DNA from: Tuctoria greenei
Taxonomy: Eukaryota > Streptophyta > Magnoliopsida > Poales > Poaceae
DNA length: 64,000 nucleotides
Reading direction: 5' to 3'
Assembly (NCBI GenBank): GCA_036927565.1
Contig: JAYESD010000008.1
Location: 119,005,498-119,069,497 of the forward strand
Shown: positions 45,900 through 56,569 of the stretch, one piece after another
Layout of the letters: every line of letters begins with the position of its first letter
Numbering within the stretch: position 1 is the first letter of the stretch
Notes under the pieces: model-generated
What the model was told of the DNA's origin: nothing
Databases searched by the model: none
What the model saw: the letters and a program-made list of their open reading frames with translations, nothing else
Position numbers and translations under genes: made by a program

Positions 45900-47370
45900 A
45901 ATTACGCTGCCAACTTTGCAATGTTCCCAGTAGAGTTGGGGTTATGCAAGATTGCACACAGTGGATAAGAGGTTACCACTGAAATCTTGTGAGCTTGGAA
46001 GTAGTGACCAAGCTTCCTAGAGGCAATAAGAACTGCATAGAGCAGCTTATGCACCTCTAAGTACCGAGTCTTGGCATCATGAAGTACCTTGCTGATGAAG
46101 TACACTGGGTGTTGGACTGTCCGGACCCTCCCGGAGGGGCCCAAAACTTCCTCCTCATCAACCCGGACCATCCCTGAGGGGTCCGGACCTTTTTCGGGGA
46201 CTTCCCGGTTCTGGCTGGAGGAATCCAGAGCTTCTTCTAAAGTGACCCAGACCTTCCCGGAAGGGTCTAGATCTTCTTGTTCAGCAACAGTAACTCCTTC
46301 ATTTGAAGGAGGTTGATCCTCTGGCGTCTCACCTCAAGGATCCGGGTCTGGGGGCTGGGACCCAGACTCGCCTTCAGGTAGCTCCGGACCTTCCCCGAGG
46401 GGTCTGGACCTGAACTGGGGATGGTTCTGGTCTTTTCCGCAACTAGGACCATGCTGATAACTTCGTCAGTTGGTGAAATGTAAAGCAGAAGTGGATCACC
46501 AGGATCCGGAGCTACCAAAGTTGGTAGAGTGGTGAGGAGCTGCTTTAGCTCTTGGAAAGCCTTTTCTGCTTCTTCAAACCATTGGAATGGTCCGGACTTC
46601 CTCAATAATTTGAAGAAGGGTAGCGCCCATTCTGCCAGTCTTGAGATGAACCGGTTGGGGGCTACTAGACACCCAGTTAGCTTTTGGACATCCTTAATGC
46701 GGGCTGGTAGCTGCATGTCTTCAATAGCTTCAATCTTCGCCGGATTCGCCTCTATTCCTTAGATGGTTCACCAAGAATTCAAGAAGCTTTCCGAAGCTAA
46801 CCCCGAAGACACACTTGTTTGGGTTCAGCTTTGTGCGTGTGATTCGCAACTTGTCAAAGACAGCTTGTAAGGTGTCAAGAAATGACTCCTTGTTCTTGAT
46901 CTTGACGACGATGTCATCAATGTACACTTCCACTACATCTCTGATGAGCTCTCCAAAAGTTTTGTACATAGCTCGCACAAACGTTGAAGCAGCATTTTTG
47001 AGACCGAATGGCATGGCAGTGTAACAGTACATTCCATCTACTGTGATGAAGGTAGTATGCTCTTCATCTTCCTTAGACATTCTGATTTGATGATACCCAG
47101 AATATGCGTCTAGGAAACACAGTAATTCTCACTCGGAGGTGGAATCCACCATCTGATCTATTCTAGGTAGTGGAAATGGATCCTTTGGGCATGCCTTATT
47201 TAGTGTTGTGTAGTCGATACACATCTGAAGCTTCCCACCGGCCTTAGGTATAATGACTGGGTTTGCCAGCCATTTTGGATGGAAGACTTCTCGGATAAAT
47301 CCAGCTTCGAGCAACTTCTTCACTTCTTGACGTATGAAGTTCTATCACTCTACTGATTACTTCCGAGGCT
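45900..47370 (-). pseudogene. gypsy-2 RT and RNase H
   Basis: Minus-strand RT begins at about 47330 (MKKLLEAGFIREVFHPKWLA, MCIDYTTLNKACPKDPFPLP), is interrupted by a stop near 47129, then FLDAYSGYHQI (motif A Asp), MPFGLKNAASTF and YIDDIVVK (active site) follow at 46730-47110. After a break, 46267-46716 carries RT thumb/connection (KLTGCLVAPNRFISRL, FQWFEEAEKAFQELK) and the start of RNase H. 45902-46171 has VYFISKVLHDAKTRYLEVHKLLYAV. RT active-site Asp residues are intact, but frames are broken at least three times. A Pro/Ser-rich insert with repeated GPDPSG lies within the RNase H. Confidence 0.88.
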
Positions 47371-47517
47371 TTTTATGTACAGGTCGAGCGTCGGGATAAA
47401 TCTTCAGATTGTGCTCAATCACTTCCCTAGGGATCCCAGGCATTTGTGACAGTTGCCAGGCAAACACGTCGACATTAGCCCGGAGGAAAGTGATGAGCGT
47501 GAGTTCCTATTTGTCGT

Positions 47518-48400
47518 TTAGACCTCCCGATATACGGGTGGTCTAAGCAGCGTTGGAACCAATTTGGATGATTTTGACCGGAATGTCGGTGTCGCCTCTT
47601 GGTTGCACACGAGGTGCGGAGGTTGAGCCTCGATGATGAATGCTCTGGAGTTCGGAGCTTGCTCCTTTCCGGATTCTTCCTCCTGCGCTGTAGCAAGCGC
47701 GTGGAGTTCTTCTGGAGCTGTAACTTCGGCGATGCGATCTCCATGGATCTGAAGAACGCCTGAGGGTGTTGGCATCTTCAACAGCAAGTAGCCATAATGA
47801 GCAGCAGCCATGAACTTGTGCAAAGCTGGCCCGCTTAAGATGGCGTTGAATGGTAAGTTGATGTGTGCCACGTCGAAGACGAACTTCTCGGTCCTATAAT
47901 TCTAATGAGTCTGGAAAGTCACCGGGATAGTAATGGCACTGAGTGGAGTTATGGCCCCCGGACCTACTCTAGAGAAAGGTCGGGAGGGGCGAAGATCCAA
48001 AGGTCGGAGCTGAAGCTTGACGAAGGATTCGAAGCTTATGAGGTTCAGCCCCGAACCTCCGTCCACCATTACATGTTGGAGATGGATGTTATTGATGGTC
48101 GGAGATACCATCAGCGGAAGTTGACCAGCTCCGATCATGTTCCGAGGGCAGTCCGAAGCATCAAAAGTGATGGCAGTGTCCATCCACTTTCGATGAGGCT
48201 CCACCCTGGCGGTGGAAGCTACAGAGGCCATGTCCCACTGCATTGTCTTGAGGACGCGATGGGAAGTGATGTCCCACGAACCACCAAAGATGGTGTGCAT
48301 GGTCTTCCTGCGCTCGTTGTCGGAGATGTCACAGTCGTCATCAACAGAGGTGTAAACAGCCTTCAAGACCTTTTTATGGTCCTAAATGCCTAACTCCTCT
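47518..48400 (-). pseudogene. gypsy-2 protease and linker to RT
   Basis: Frame 47902-48366 includes VKWMDTAITFDASDC-like sequence and the retropepsin motif HVMVDGGSGLNLISF, where DGGS replaces the usual DTGA/DSGA form, as is common in Tat elements. A TAA at about 47900 separates it from frame 47518-47871 (NLPFNAILSGPALHKFMAAA), the conserved protease C-terminus. A linker leads to RT. Protease would cleave the polyprotein. Confidence 0.8.
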
Positions 48401-48449
48401 TCAGCCGGAGCTTCATCGACTGTTTGTTTTCCTTCCTTTTGACGGAAAG

Positions 48450-49902
48450 GAGCTTCTTCCTAGCACTTGTTGTAGCGCTCGGCGAGGTTCTGGACCTCTC
48501 GGCAGTTTTCGAAGTTGTTCCTATCCGTCTTGTGTATGGGACACCACATCTTAGAGCTGCCACCATCTTCAGACGACGGCCGAGGTCGTTTGTTAGGGCG
48601 TGGCCCCTGGCCACCCGGAGCTGCTGCAGCAGCGGCAGTAGGGCTGCCGGCCGATAGCTTCTTCTTGCTGTTGGACTTTTTCTTCTTCTTGCCACTCCCA
48701 GAGGTAGCAGTTTCACCCTTGGAGGACTTTTTGTTGGCCTCCGCAGGTGGTTGGGAGTGCATTTCACGGCCCTCCGCATCCTTGGCACACTTGTTTGCCA
48801 AGCTGAAGAGTTCCGTGACGCTAGTGACTTCCTTGGTCGCCAGCTTTTCCAGCATTTTCTTATCTTGAACGTCCTGTCTGAATGCTACAATAACAGAACA
48901 GCTTGAGATAGAAGGAATGGTATTTCGTACCTGGGAGAACCTTTGGATGAAAGATCGCAATGACTCTCCCCCTTTTTGCCTGACAGCAAAAAGATCCAGT
49001 TCTGTGCCTGGTCGGGTGTATCAGCTCCCAAAATTGGCAGTGAACTGTTGGCACAACTCCGCCCAACTATTGATGGAGTCAGGCAGTAGGCTCATGAACT
49101 AAGACCTGGCGGTCCCAGACAAAGCCACAGGGAAATAATTGGCCATCACGGCCTCATTGCCCCCAGCCGCAAGGATAGTGGTGGAGTAGATTTGAAGAAA
49201 TTCGGCGGGATTGACTGTCGCATCAAATTTCTCTGGCAGGTGAGGCCGGAACTTCTACGACCATCTGACCATGCGTAGGTGCATGGCCAAGGCAGAACAA
49301 CCTCCTCCTCCTCCCTCAGGAGCAGGACTGTCTCAAGCCTCTCGCCTCTCGCGAGCACGTTCGATATGGACGCAGCTGTCCTGTTGTCAGTAACGACGAT
49401 CGAGCTCTGCCCGAAGGTCATGAGTCGAAAGCCTCGTTATCGTGTGAGTGTGTCGCGCCTCGGAAGGCAGCGACGTCGCCTGTTGGGATGCACCACACCT
49501 CCCGTGCTGCGAAGCTTGCGGACTGAGTCTACCCGACAAGGTCCGACACTTCGATGGGGCCCGCCCCGAGGGGGGAGGACCTTGATTGCTAATGCAATCG
49601 GCTGCTGCTGCAACAAGATGATCCACATCAGCTCTCCACTATTCCATCACACCCTTGGGTGCTCCTGGAGGCGGTGGACATTGGAGAAGAGCACGCGCAA
49701 CATTAAGCGAGTGTTCGGGGTTATTGTTTGCCGATGTAGTGATCGACGCGTATGGCCCATCTCGCTGTCTAGCTTGATTCACCGATGCGGATGGTGGCGG
49801 TGGTGGCATGACTCCTGCTGGCTGCTGCATGTTGGAGGGATTGCCTCCAGCAGGTTGCACAGCATGGTTACCGTTGGATGATCCAGCAGCAGAATTCACC
49901 AT
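48450..49902 (-). pseudogene. gypsy-2 gag
   Basis: The minus-strand ATG at 49902 lies 39 bp inside the 5' LTR and starts an Asn/Pro-rich N-terminus, stopped at 49639. The Gag core is readable at about 49260-48960 (FRPHLPEKFDATVNPAEFLQ, NYFPVALSGTARS, SLRSFIQRFSQVRNTIP). 48460-48960 is open and has a Lys-rich stretch (SGSGKKKKKSNSKKK), an Ala run and a Cys/His motif (CPIHKTDRNNFENC). Stops and shifts occur near 49170, 49100 and 49060. Confidence 0.82.
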
Positions 49903-49920
49903 CTTTGAATCTCAGGCGCA

Positions 49921-49938
49921 CCCCTACCTGGCACGCCA
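49921..49938 (-). promoter_or_regulatory. gypsy-2 primer binding site
   Basis: Immediately inside the 5' LTR the minus strand reads TGGCGTGCCAGGTAGGGG. Position and the TGGCGYGCC start fit a Tat-type primer site. I do not assign the tRNA. Confidence 0.65.
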
Positions 49939-49940
49939 AC

Positions 49941-50791
49941 TGTCAGAGTCTAGTTCCAGCAATTCTCCTGATACTACAGTTAGTAGCCCATGGAGTTTCT
50001 TAGTTCGGTTGGGGCGCGCAGAGATTTGGGACAAGATGGTGATTTGACACGAGGATTTACGTGGTTCGGGCCACCTGAGCGTAATACCCTACTCCACGGA
50101 TGTGTGTTGTTGTTGTATTGAGTGTTTGAGCGCTTGTGTGTGAGAGAACAGAGTGTCTGGAAGCATCCCCCGTGTATCGCTCGGCTAGTCCTTTTATAGT
50201 ACAAGGACTGACCGTTACATCATGAGCCTGGCCTGACATGTGGCCCTGGCGGTTACTGATGCTTAATACACAGTTAATGTACTTAATTCCCCTTAACAAC
50301 GTGGTAACACGCCTTGATAGCGGTGTTACTGGTATTAAGAGTCCTCCAATCATGTGTCATTAAGATAGCATTAATGAAACATAATCAGGTCTTGGAGTCT
50401 TTAATGTTCCTTGAAGGTCCGAGCCATTGGAGGTCCACCACTCTGCCTGTTGAAGTTGAAGGTCCGGTGGTTGGACGCGTGGCAGCTCCGGAGCTTACTG
50501 TCTTGGACGAGTAGGTACGGTGCTATTGTACACGTGTCAGTACCGGAGCTTCCCTCTGTCGGGGGTTATGTCTGGGGGTGCCACACAGGTATCTATTCCG
50601 GAGCTATCCCACGTATGGAATGTAGCTCCAGTTTTATGATACACATGGCGACACTGGGACTAACCATATGAGGGAGGCAGGTCTTGTTTCGAGTGACATG
50701 TGGGGCCTTCGGGGGTCTTCAACTCAGATAGATGGAGTTCCTTTGCACTTTTTGCAGTTCCAAGGGGTATCCGGTACGCAGGGTACCGACA
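49941..50791 (-). repeat. gypsy-2 5' LTR
   Basis: An 851-bp LTR matching 37894-38743. A minus-strand TATA-like site (ACTATAAAAGGA) lies near 50190-50201. Differences from the other LTR are mainly C/T and G/A. Confidence 0.9.
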
Positions 50792-50882
50792 CCGGTACCT
50801 AACATTTTGAACTTCTAAATTCCTATTTGCACATATCTCAAATCAATTCTTATCTAATCCTTGAACCTCCTTGTCGTGCACG

Positions 50883-52467
50883 ATGTCTTAAGATTCAAAG
50901 GATAATTCTTTTTACTATGATGATGAGGTAGAGCATGCTCGAGTGCAAAGAGCCAAGGAGAGGGTGATGAAGAAAATACATGATGTCAATGTTCACTCTC
51001 CTCCTCCTGACGACACCCTTCCTAAGAGAAGAAGAGTGGTAGTACAGAAAGTACAAGGCAAGGATGTTGTTGGGAGTTCATCAGGGCCCAAGAGAGCCCT
51101 AAATAGGGGAAAAGGACTTGCTAGTGACCCTATTGGCCCCCTGAAGATGAAAGCACCAACTCACCACAACAGACAACCATCGAGTGTTGATTTCACTGGC
51201 AAAGGGGGTGAGCTGGCTAATAAATTCAGAAAGGTTGAGGTTTATGGTCAGTCCAAACAGTCAGCTGATCTCAGATTTTGGAGCAATTTCCATGCTGACT
51301 ACTATGAGCATGTGTATATGAAAATGAGGAACCCACTTATCGAGAGTCAATGGGTCAACATCACATACCTCCAGTCCAAGAAATGTCGAGCCTATCAAGA
51401 GGTTTTGGAAGCTTTGGTAGCTTCATGGACAGAAGGATCTAGTCTCCTTCCAGTGGGACTGGAACACTGAGGTGATCACTCAGTTCTCCTCAACTCTCTA
51501 CTTTGCTCGTGATGACAGTGACATGATGATTTGAATGACACATTGAGAACAGTACAGTGTCACAAAAGAGGAGTTTGATAGAATTCTCCACCTAGAAGAT
51601 TCTTTGGAGAATGACATCATTATCCACAACCGAAAGCCTCTGGAGAAAGATCAGCTTGACTTTCTCTATAATACTAAGATGCCATTCAAGTCTCCAACTA
51701 CGAAGTACCTGAAGCCCTTCTTTGCTGTTTTAAACAGAATCCTAAGGAAGACCATAGCTCCCAAGGAGGCAGATGCAGGGACCATTCAGGGGACCCTCAG
51801 GACATTGATGAAGGTCATTAATAAGAAATGGACTTTCAGTGTCTTTGAGTACATGTAAAACGATATAGTGAACATCTTTATCACTCCTAATAGGTCATGT
51901 GGCTATGCACCCTACATCATGTACATGATTGAGATGGTGACAGGACTGGAATTTGTCAAGGATGTGCCTCATACCAGACTCAGGCCTCAAATGCCTACTA
52001 TCTACACCATCCCCTCTGCTCCGACCTCACCTGCAGAGGAAAGAAGATCTAAGAGGGCTCAGGAAGGCACAAGATCTGAGGCTGCTGCTCCTGCTCCTCC
52101 ACATTCCAAAGGATCCTCAAGTGGAATAATGAAGATGCTCTCATCCATTTTTGCTTCCTGTCGTAGAGTGGAAATCAAGCAGCATAAGGAGAGTCTGGCC
52201 AGAAAGAAGCATCAAAGATATGTGAAGGCCAATATCAAAGCAATTTATGAGAAGCTAGAAATAGAGCCACTGGGATCACCTCAGATCTCAGAAGACTCTG
52301 AAGAAGATATCACTGAGATGGCTCCTCTAACTGACCAAGAGTTGGCCTCATTTGGACCGGCTGGTGCCTCTGCTCCTCCTCCTCCTCCTCCTCCTCCTCA
52401 AGCACCTGAAGATGAAGAAGAAGATGACGAGAGGACTGAGGGTGAGAGAGAAAGTGACGATGAGTGA
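50883..52467 (+). pseudogene. copia-2 extra ORF downstream of pol (env-like position)
   Basis: From ATG 50883 (a TAA is the third codon) the frame runs through an acidic/Tyr stretch, a basic Pro/Lys region (KRRRVVVQKVQGKD) and a globular part (ELANKFRKVEVYGQ, ADLRFWSNFHADYYEHVY). It resumes at 51604-51858 (LFYNTKMPF-like, PFFAVLNRILRKTI, TLRTLMKVINKKW). After a single TAA it continues to 52467 with YMIEMVTGLEF, a helical Lys/Arg/Glu segment, an eight-Pro run and an acidic tail. SIRE/Maximus elements carry an ORF here, called env-like. I see no convincing signal peptide or membrane span, so a membrane role is not supported. Confidence 0.75.
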
Positions 52468-52502
52468 TTCCACTCAATTTTTCCCTTTTTGGTGCCTTGA
52501 TG

Positions 52503-52875
52503 CCAAAGGGGGAGAGATTGAGACTAGTTGTCTATTTTGTAGCTTTTAAGCCATTAAGGACTTATGATCAAGGACATGTACTCGATTTCAAAATATTGTA
52601 GTTTATTCTGAATGTGCCTACTTTACTTATTGTGTGATGCTCAGTTAATGGTAATATGATGATTGTTGCTATAACTGTCAAGTGCTTATGTATTGCTCAT
52701 CACATCATTTGATCACACACTAGTTAGCCACCCCACCATAAAGAGTGCATATATGTGAGAAGTTCTTTGTTGCTCATTCATTATTCTCATTTATGCACAC
52801 TTCATGAAAATCAATTTTTTACTCTTAATTGTGAAATCTCAATTGGTTATCATCAATCACCAAAAAGGGGGAGAC
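52503..52875 (+). promoter_or_regulatory. copia-2 3' untranslated region with two polypurine tracts
   Basis: AAAGGGGGAGAGA at about 52506 and AAAAAGGGGGAGAC at 52862-52875, the second abutting the 3' LTR at 52876. Two similar tracts about 360 bp apart flank an AT-rich stretch without ORFs. Confidence 0.75.
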
Positions 52876-54436
52876 TGAAAGTGCATCTAGGTAATCCCTT
52901 GTGGGTTTTGGACGATTGATGACAAACAAATGAGATCTTAATGAACTTGTTGAGATGACTACAGGATAAGCTAAATGAGATAGTTTGGTGCACTCAAAAA
53001 GGTGAAAAATGAAGTGGTGTACAAAAGAGAAAAGGACAACTGATGACTGAAGCGCAAAGTAGATTTAAATGTATAGGATGTGTGTGAGAGACACATCCCA
53101 AGAGATCAAGTCTTTGCGTAGGGGTAAGGGCTTAAAAACACCTGAAAATTCACTGAGCACTGGACTAGTCCGTTCATGGAACGGACTAGTTCGTTCGACT
53201 CTCTATTGTCCAAATACACTGTGCACCGGACTAGTCCGGTCATATACCGCACTAGTCCGATAAACTTTTTGGAACAAAATAACACAGTGCACCAGACTAG
53301 TCCGTTCATGGACTGGACTAGTCCGTTCAAGTCTCTGTAAACCCTTTTCACTACACTCCGGACAAGTCACATGATAGGACTAGTCCGTTGAACTCTCTGA
53401 TGTTCAATAACACATAGCACCGGACAAGTACGTTCTTTGATTGGACTAGTCCGTTCAACTCTCTGGAGTTCAATTTCACTTGGCACCGGACATGTCCGGA
53501 CACCAACCGTACTAGTCCGGTATACCTCACACAATAAGGATTTCTAATGTGCTGCACATTTCACGCTGACTTTTACACAGCACACCAGACAAGTCCGGTC
53601 CCCAGTACGGACTAGTCCTGTCGTCGGGATGTCTAATGGTAACTTCTTTGGAAAACCCTATAAATAGGAGAACCACGACTCCACGGGCACAATAGACGTA
53701 TTCTACTGTTCAGAACTCAAACCCTAGCACCGCCACTTGTGCCAAGAGCCCAAAAATACATCTCCCCACGCATCTAAAGTGCCAAAAGGTGAAAATCAAT
53801 TGAACACTCAGATTTTAAGGTTGGGAGATTGTTGTCTACACGTCGTTGAGCTCTTGGGGTTGATATCCTTATACTCGTGCTCTTCTTTGTAATATTTTCA
53901 GGTGTATTTGATCATCTTTTCATTTTAATTCTTGTGGGAGCCCTCAACGTGTGAGGTTGCCTCATAAACTCAGTGATTACCCGTGATAGTGGAATCAAGT
54001 CAGCCTTGTGTGGTGACTTGATGAGGGATAGGGTTTGAAGAGACCCGGCTCTATGTGGGCTTCCTCAACGAGGAGTAGATCTCTTTGGTGAGATCGAACC
54101 TCGGTACAAATTCATGTCTCGTGTGCTTCTTGTTTTGCATTTTCATTGATTAGAGCACATAGTTGATCAATATTTATCTTGAATTGCAAATTGTTTTCAC
54201 GTGTAACTTCACAATATTGATTGATAATTCAAGTGATCTTACCAGTTGTTTACATTTCTACTGCAAATAAAGTTTAAAATCCTGAATCAACACTTAGTCA
54301 AATCAACACACATTTCTCACACTAGACTAATCCGCACATCCAATCGGACAAGTCTGGTCTATCAAGAATTTGATCATTTGATTAAGTGTGTAGTAAATTT
54401 TCAAATCCTATTCACCCCCCCTCTAGGCCACATTCA
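52876..54436 (+). repeat. copia-2 3' LTR
   Basis: A 1561-bp copy of 29952-31579 with one fewer 66-bp repeat. The palindrome array is at 53158-53622, the TATA-like site at 53658, and single motif copies at about 54325-54358. It ends CCACATTCA at 54436. Confidence 0.92.
53158..53622. repeat. 66-bp tandem repeat with paired palindromes, copia-2 3' LTR
   Basis: Seven paired units. Core spacings within pairs are 21, 21, 21, 17, 21, 21 and 22 bp. More sites keep the full GGACTAGTCCG sequence here than in the 5' LTR (for example at 53290-53325 versus GACTAATCCAT and GACTAGTTCAA at 30373-30405). Confidence 0.9.
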
Positions 54437-54642
54437 AATTTGTAATGTTGCGGTGTATAATTAGAAGTAGTAGAATCCTAATGCACCAGGTTTGAAAATT
54501 AGTGGCAATAGAATTAATTTGTTGGCACATGATATGTATGTCGATTTTAACAATAAACATCAATTATAAAACGTTCTTACAATATGCATCCATCAACTGA
54601 TGCAACACACATAACAATACTCAAGAATTATTAGCGCGACGT

Positions 54643-56210
54643 TCATGCTTTAAAAGTTTTCCTAATAAGACCGGAACTAATTAGAACAAGTCCCTTTTGT
54701 TGGCCCTGGCCCAGTTGTGGAGTAGTTAATAGCTGTTGTATACCTGTTTGTGGAATCTCCACCATTTTGCGCATTTCAGCCAACATTGAGAGGCGCATGT
54801 CCAGCATTTCCTGAGCTCTCTGTTCACGATCAACTGCTATCTGACCTTTTAAGTTCTGGACATGAAGGTTTAACTCTTCATTCTTCTCGCTTATGTTGTC
54901 CATCTGGGTGGTTAAGCTATCATTTCATCCTTCCAACTCCTGCACTTGGTGATTGAGTTATGCATTTCTTTCTTTGAAGTTTCAAAATTGGTTGTTGAAG
55001 TGTTCATCCATCTGGATACAGAGTCTTTCAGTAACATTAGATTTAGCTATATAACCACGCCCCCGAACCTGTGATCCTGCACAACCAATTGACGATCTAT
55101 AACAACACTAGAAGATGTTGTTTCTCTCCTCATTTGGGATTGGGACTCCCTGCTCAGCTTCCTGGTCGTTCACTTGGGCACGTGCTTGGCTCTATATACA
55201 AAAAGAAAAGTCACTGGTACATTGCAAATATTTATTTAAATGGGAATTGTTTGAAGTGTTACTCACATGTACAGCGTATGCCTCCTTGGTTTGCTCATTC
55301 ACCATTCTTCAAATGGCTTGCCTCCCACAATTGTATGTCATCGGGTTCTTCTTCGGTCTCTTGGTCTCGCTATATAAAATACAAGTAACATTCAACATGT
55401 AGGTATACATATTGATTGCAGCACAAAGTAAAAGTATGAGTTATTTTTCATACCTTCTCGTAACTAAGTTGGGCATAGGATTTAGAGCCAAGCAAGTGTT
55501 TCGTCTTTTGTCTTCTTCGATTTTGAGAATTGGTCCTGCTTAATGACTGCAATTTTAAGAATTAATTCCACGAATGAATGTAAATCAAATAGTTTTTGTA
55601 TGATGCGAAGCTATTAAAAAGTTAGCTGACCTTGAGTCGCTCAGACCCAAAATATTCTATTAGGTGCAACTACTCGGGCGTTGGTACGTCATTGGGCTTG
55701 TTTTGTAAACGTTCTTCATCGGTCGAATAACTCTTATAGGTGCCATGCAATGTCGAGCGCTACCCCTTGTAATGCTCACCAGCAATTTTCAAAAAATTTC
55801 TTGCGCTTTGCTCTGTGTCCTCCATGTCCCAGAAGTTTTGTACATTGTATAACACGTTGGTGTAAACATATAAGATGGAGATTGCAAGAATTAAAATTAC
55901 TTGTGTGGGGTGTGACCACACTAACTAGAATATCTTGTACTATTTCTCTCTTGTTAGTATCGCCAACCTCTGCCCACTTCCTTGCATCACTGAGGGGTGC
56001 ATATTTTTTTTTGTAAACATAACCACATCATCGACAATGTGCTACTGATTAATACCAACTGCAACACCCAACCTAGTGGAGAACTGAATTGATAGCTTCA
56101 CATTTTCCATTCTACTAACTTGGGATACATAGCGTATGCTGGCAACCTTAAGTCCTTTATCCACACCTCTTCCAAACTTCCTTCCTTCTGTTATACTGAT
56201 ACAAACGATA
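54643..56210 (-). pseudogene. CACTA-2 Transposase_24-like gene (Ptta/En/Spm)
   Basis: The minus strand encodes pieces typical of the second CACTA protein. Near 56100: VKLSIQFSTRLGVAVG. Near 55850: YNVQNFWDMEDTEQSAR and FLKIAGEHYKG. Near 55340: DIQLWEASHLKNGE. At 55060-54643: RGRGYIAKSNVTERL followed by a coiled coil (ISEKNEELNLHVQNLKGQIA) to the end at 54643. AG/GT-like junctions suggest several exons, but in-frame stops occur (for example near 54930 and 54960). It corresponds to a DNA-binding TnpA-like protein. No tnp2 gene of CACTA-2 is seen in the window. Confidence 0.6.
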
Positions 56211-56364
56211 AACGATTAAAGCAAATTATCGCCTAACGAAGTTTAGTATCATGTACAAATAGTGTGAAAAGAAGAAAAGTCTGATGTTCATACCATCTTT
56301 AGTACAAGTGCGGCAAATACGTGCATGGGACAACCGCGTCCCAGCAGCATTTTGTTCTGTATTA

Positions 56365-56466
56365 CTACCTCCTGGTTTATATTAATTGTCGTATCAGACC
56401 AACAAATGAATTAAAAATGAACTAGTTAGGACTGTCTGAATGACAATTATTTTGATCGGGAGGGAG
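56365..56466. mobile_element. Stowaway-like MITE
   Basis: A 102-bp element with ends CTACCTCCTGGTTTATATTA and (reverse complement of the right end) CTCCCTCCCGATCAAAATAA. Inverted repeats extend about 33 bp on each side, and TA flanks both ends (56363-56364, 56467-56468). This is a textbook Stowaway organisation. Confidence 0.85.
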
Positions 56467-56569
56467 TATATTGTTGACTTATTTGTGTATGTTCGTACTC
56501 TAAAATGAGCCATCAGGTGCGCATGTCAGTGGTGCTACTGCACCCATAGTACTGCAGACACTACAGGAA

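Larger units (their letters stand above)
37894..50791 (-). mobile_element. gypsy-2: Ty3/gypsy retrotransposon of the Tat lineage
   Basis: LTRs at 37894-38743 (850 bp, 3' LTR) and 49941-50791 (851 bp, 5' LTR), TGTCAGAGTC to GACA. Flanks are CTGGT (37889-37893) and CCGGT (50792-50796), a 5-bp target copy with one C/T difference. On the minus strand come primer site, gag, protease, RT, RNase H, a second RNase H-like domain and integrase. An antisense ORF follows on the plus strand between integrase and 3' LTR. A second RNase H plus antisense ORF is characteristic of Tat elements. In the first 114 bp the LTRs differ at 16 sites, 15 of them transitions. Confidence 0.92.
29952..54436 (+). mobile_element. 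copia-2: Ty1/copia retrotransposon (SIRE/Maximus-like), interrupted
   Basis: LTRs at 29952-31579 and 52876-54436 both start TGAAAGTGCATCTAGG and end CCACATTCA. The flanks are AATTC (29947-29951) and AATTT (54437-54441), a 5-bp target copy with one C/T difference. Inside are a primer site, gag, protease, integrase, RT, RNase H, a spacer, an extra ORF in the env-like position and PPTs. That layout and the long LTRs fit the SIRE/Maximus lineage. Gypsy-2 splits the spacer. Without it the element is about 11.6 kb. All genes are broken. In sampled stretches the LTRs differ at roughly 5-10 percent of sites by eye. Confidence 0.9.
28512..56558. mobile_element. CACTA-2 transposon (left end and part of body)
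   Basis: It begins CACTACAAGGATTTCG at 28512, preceded by TAA as the possible 3-bp target copy, and is inserted in the DUF4218 part of another CACTA transposase. A 37-bp repeat array follows, is interrupted by copia-2, resumes briefly at 54437-54530, and then a minus-strand Transposase_24-like gene occupies 54643-56210. No TGTAGTG right end was found before CACTA-3 starts at 56559. The right part may lie beyond the window, with CACTA-3 nested in it, or may be deleted. Confidence 0.6.

Noticed and set aside
48424..48868. Plus-strand ORFs opposite gypsy-2 gag
   Set aside because: They mirror the Lys/Ser/Ala-rich Gag frame on the minus strand. The Leu/Phe runs are a by-product.
49279..49881. 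200-codon plus-strand ORF
   Set aside because: It is antisense to the gypsy-2 gag N-terminus, has no known motif and is next to the LTR.
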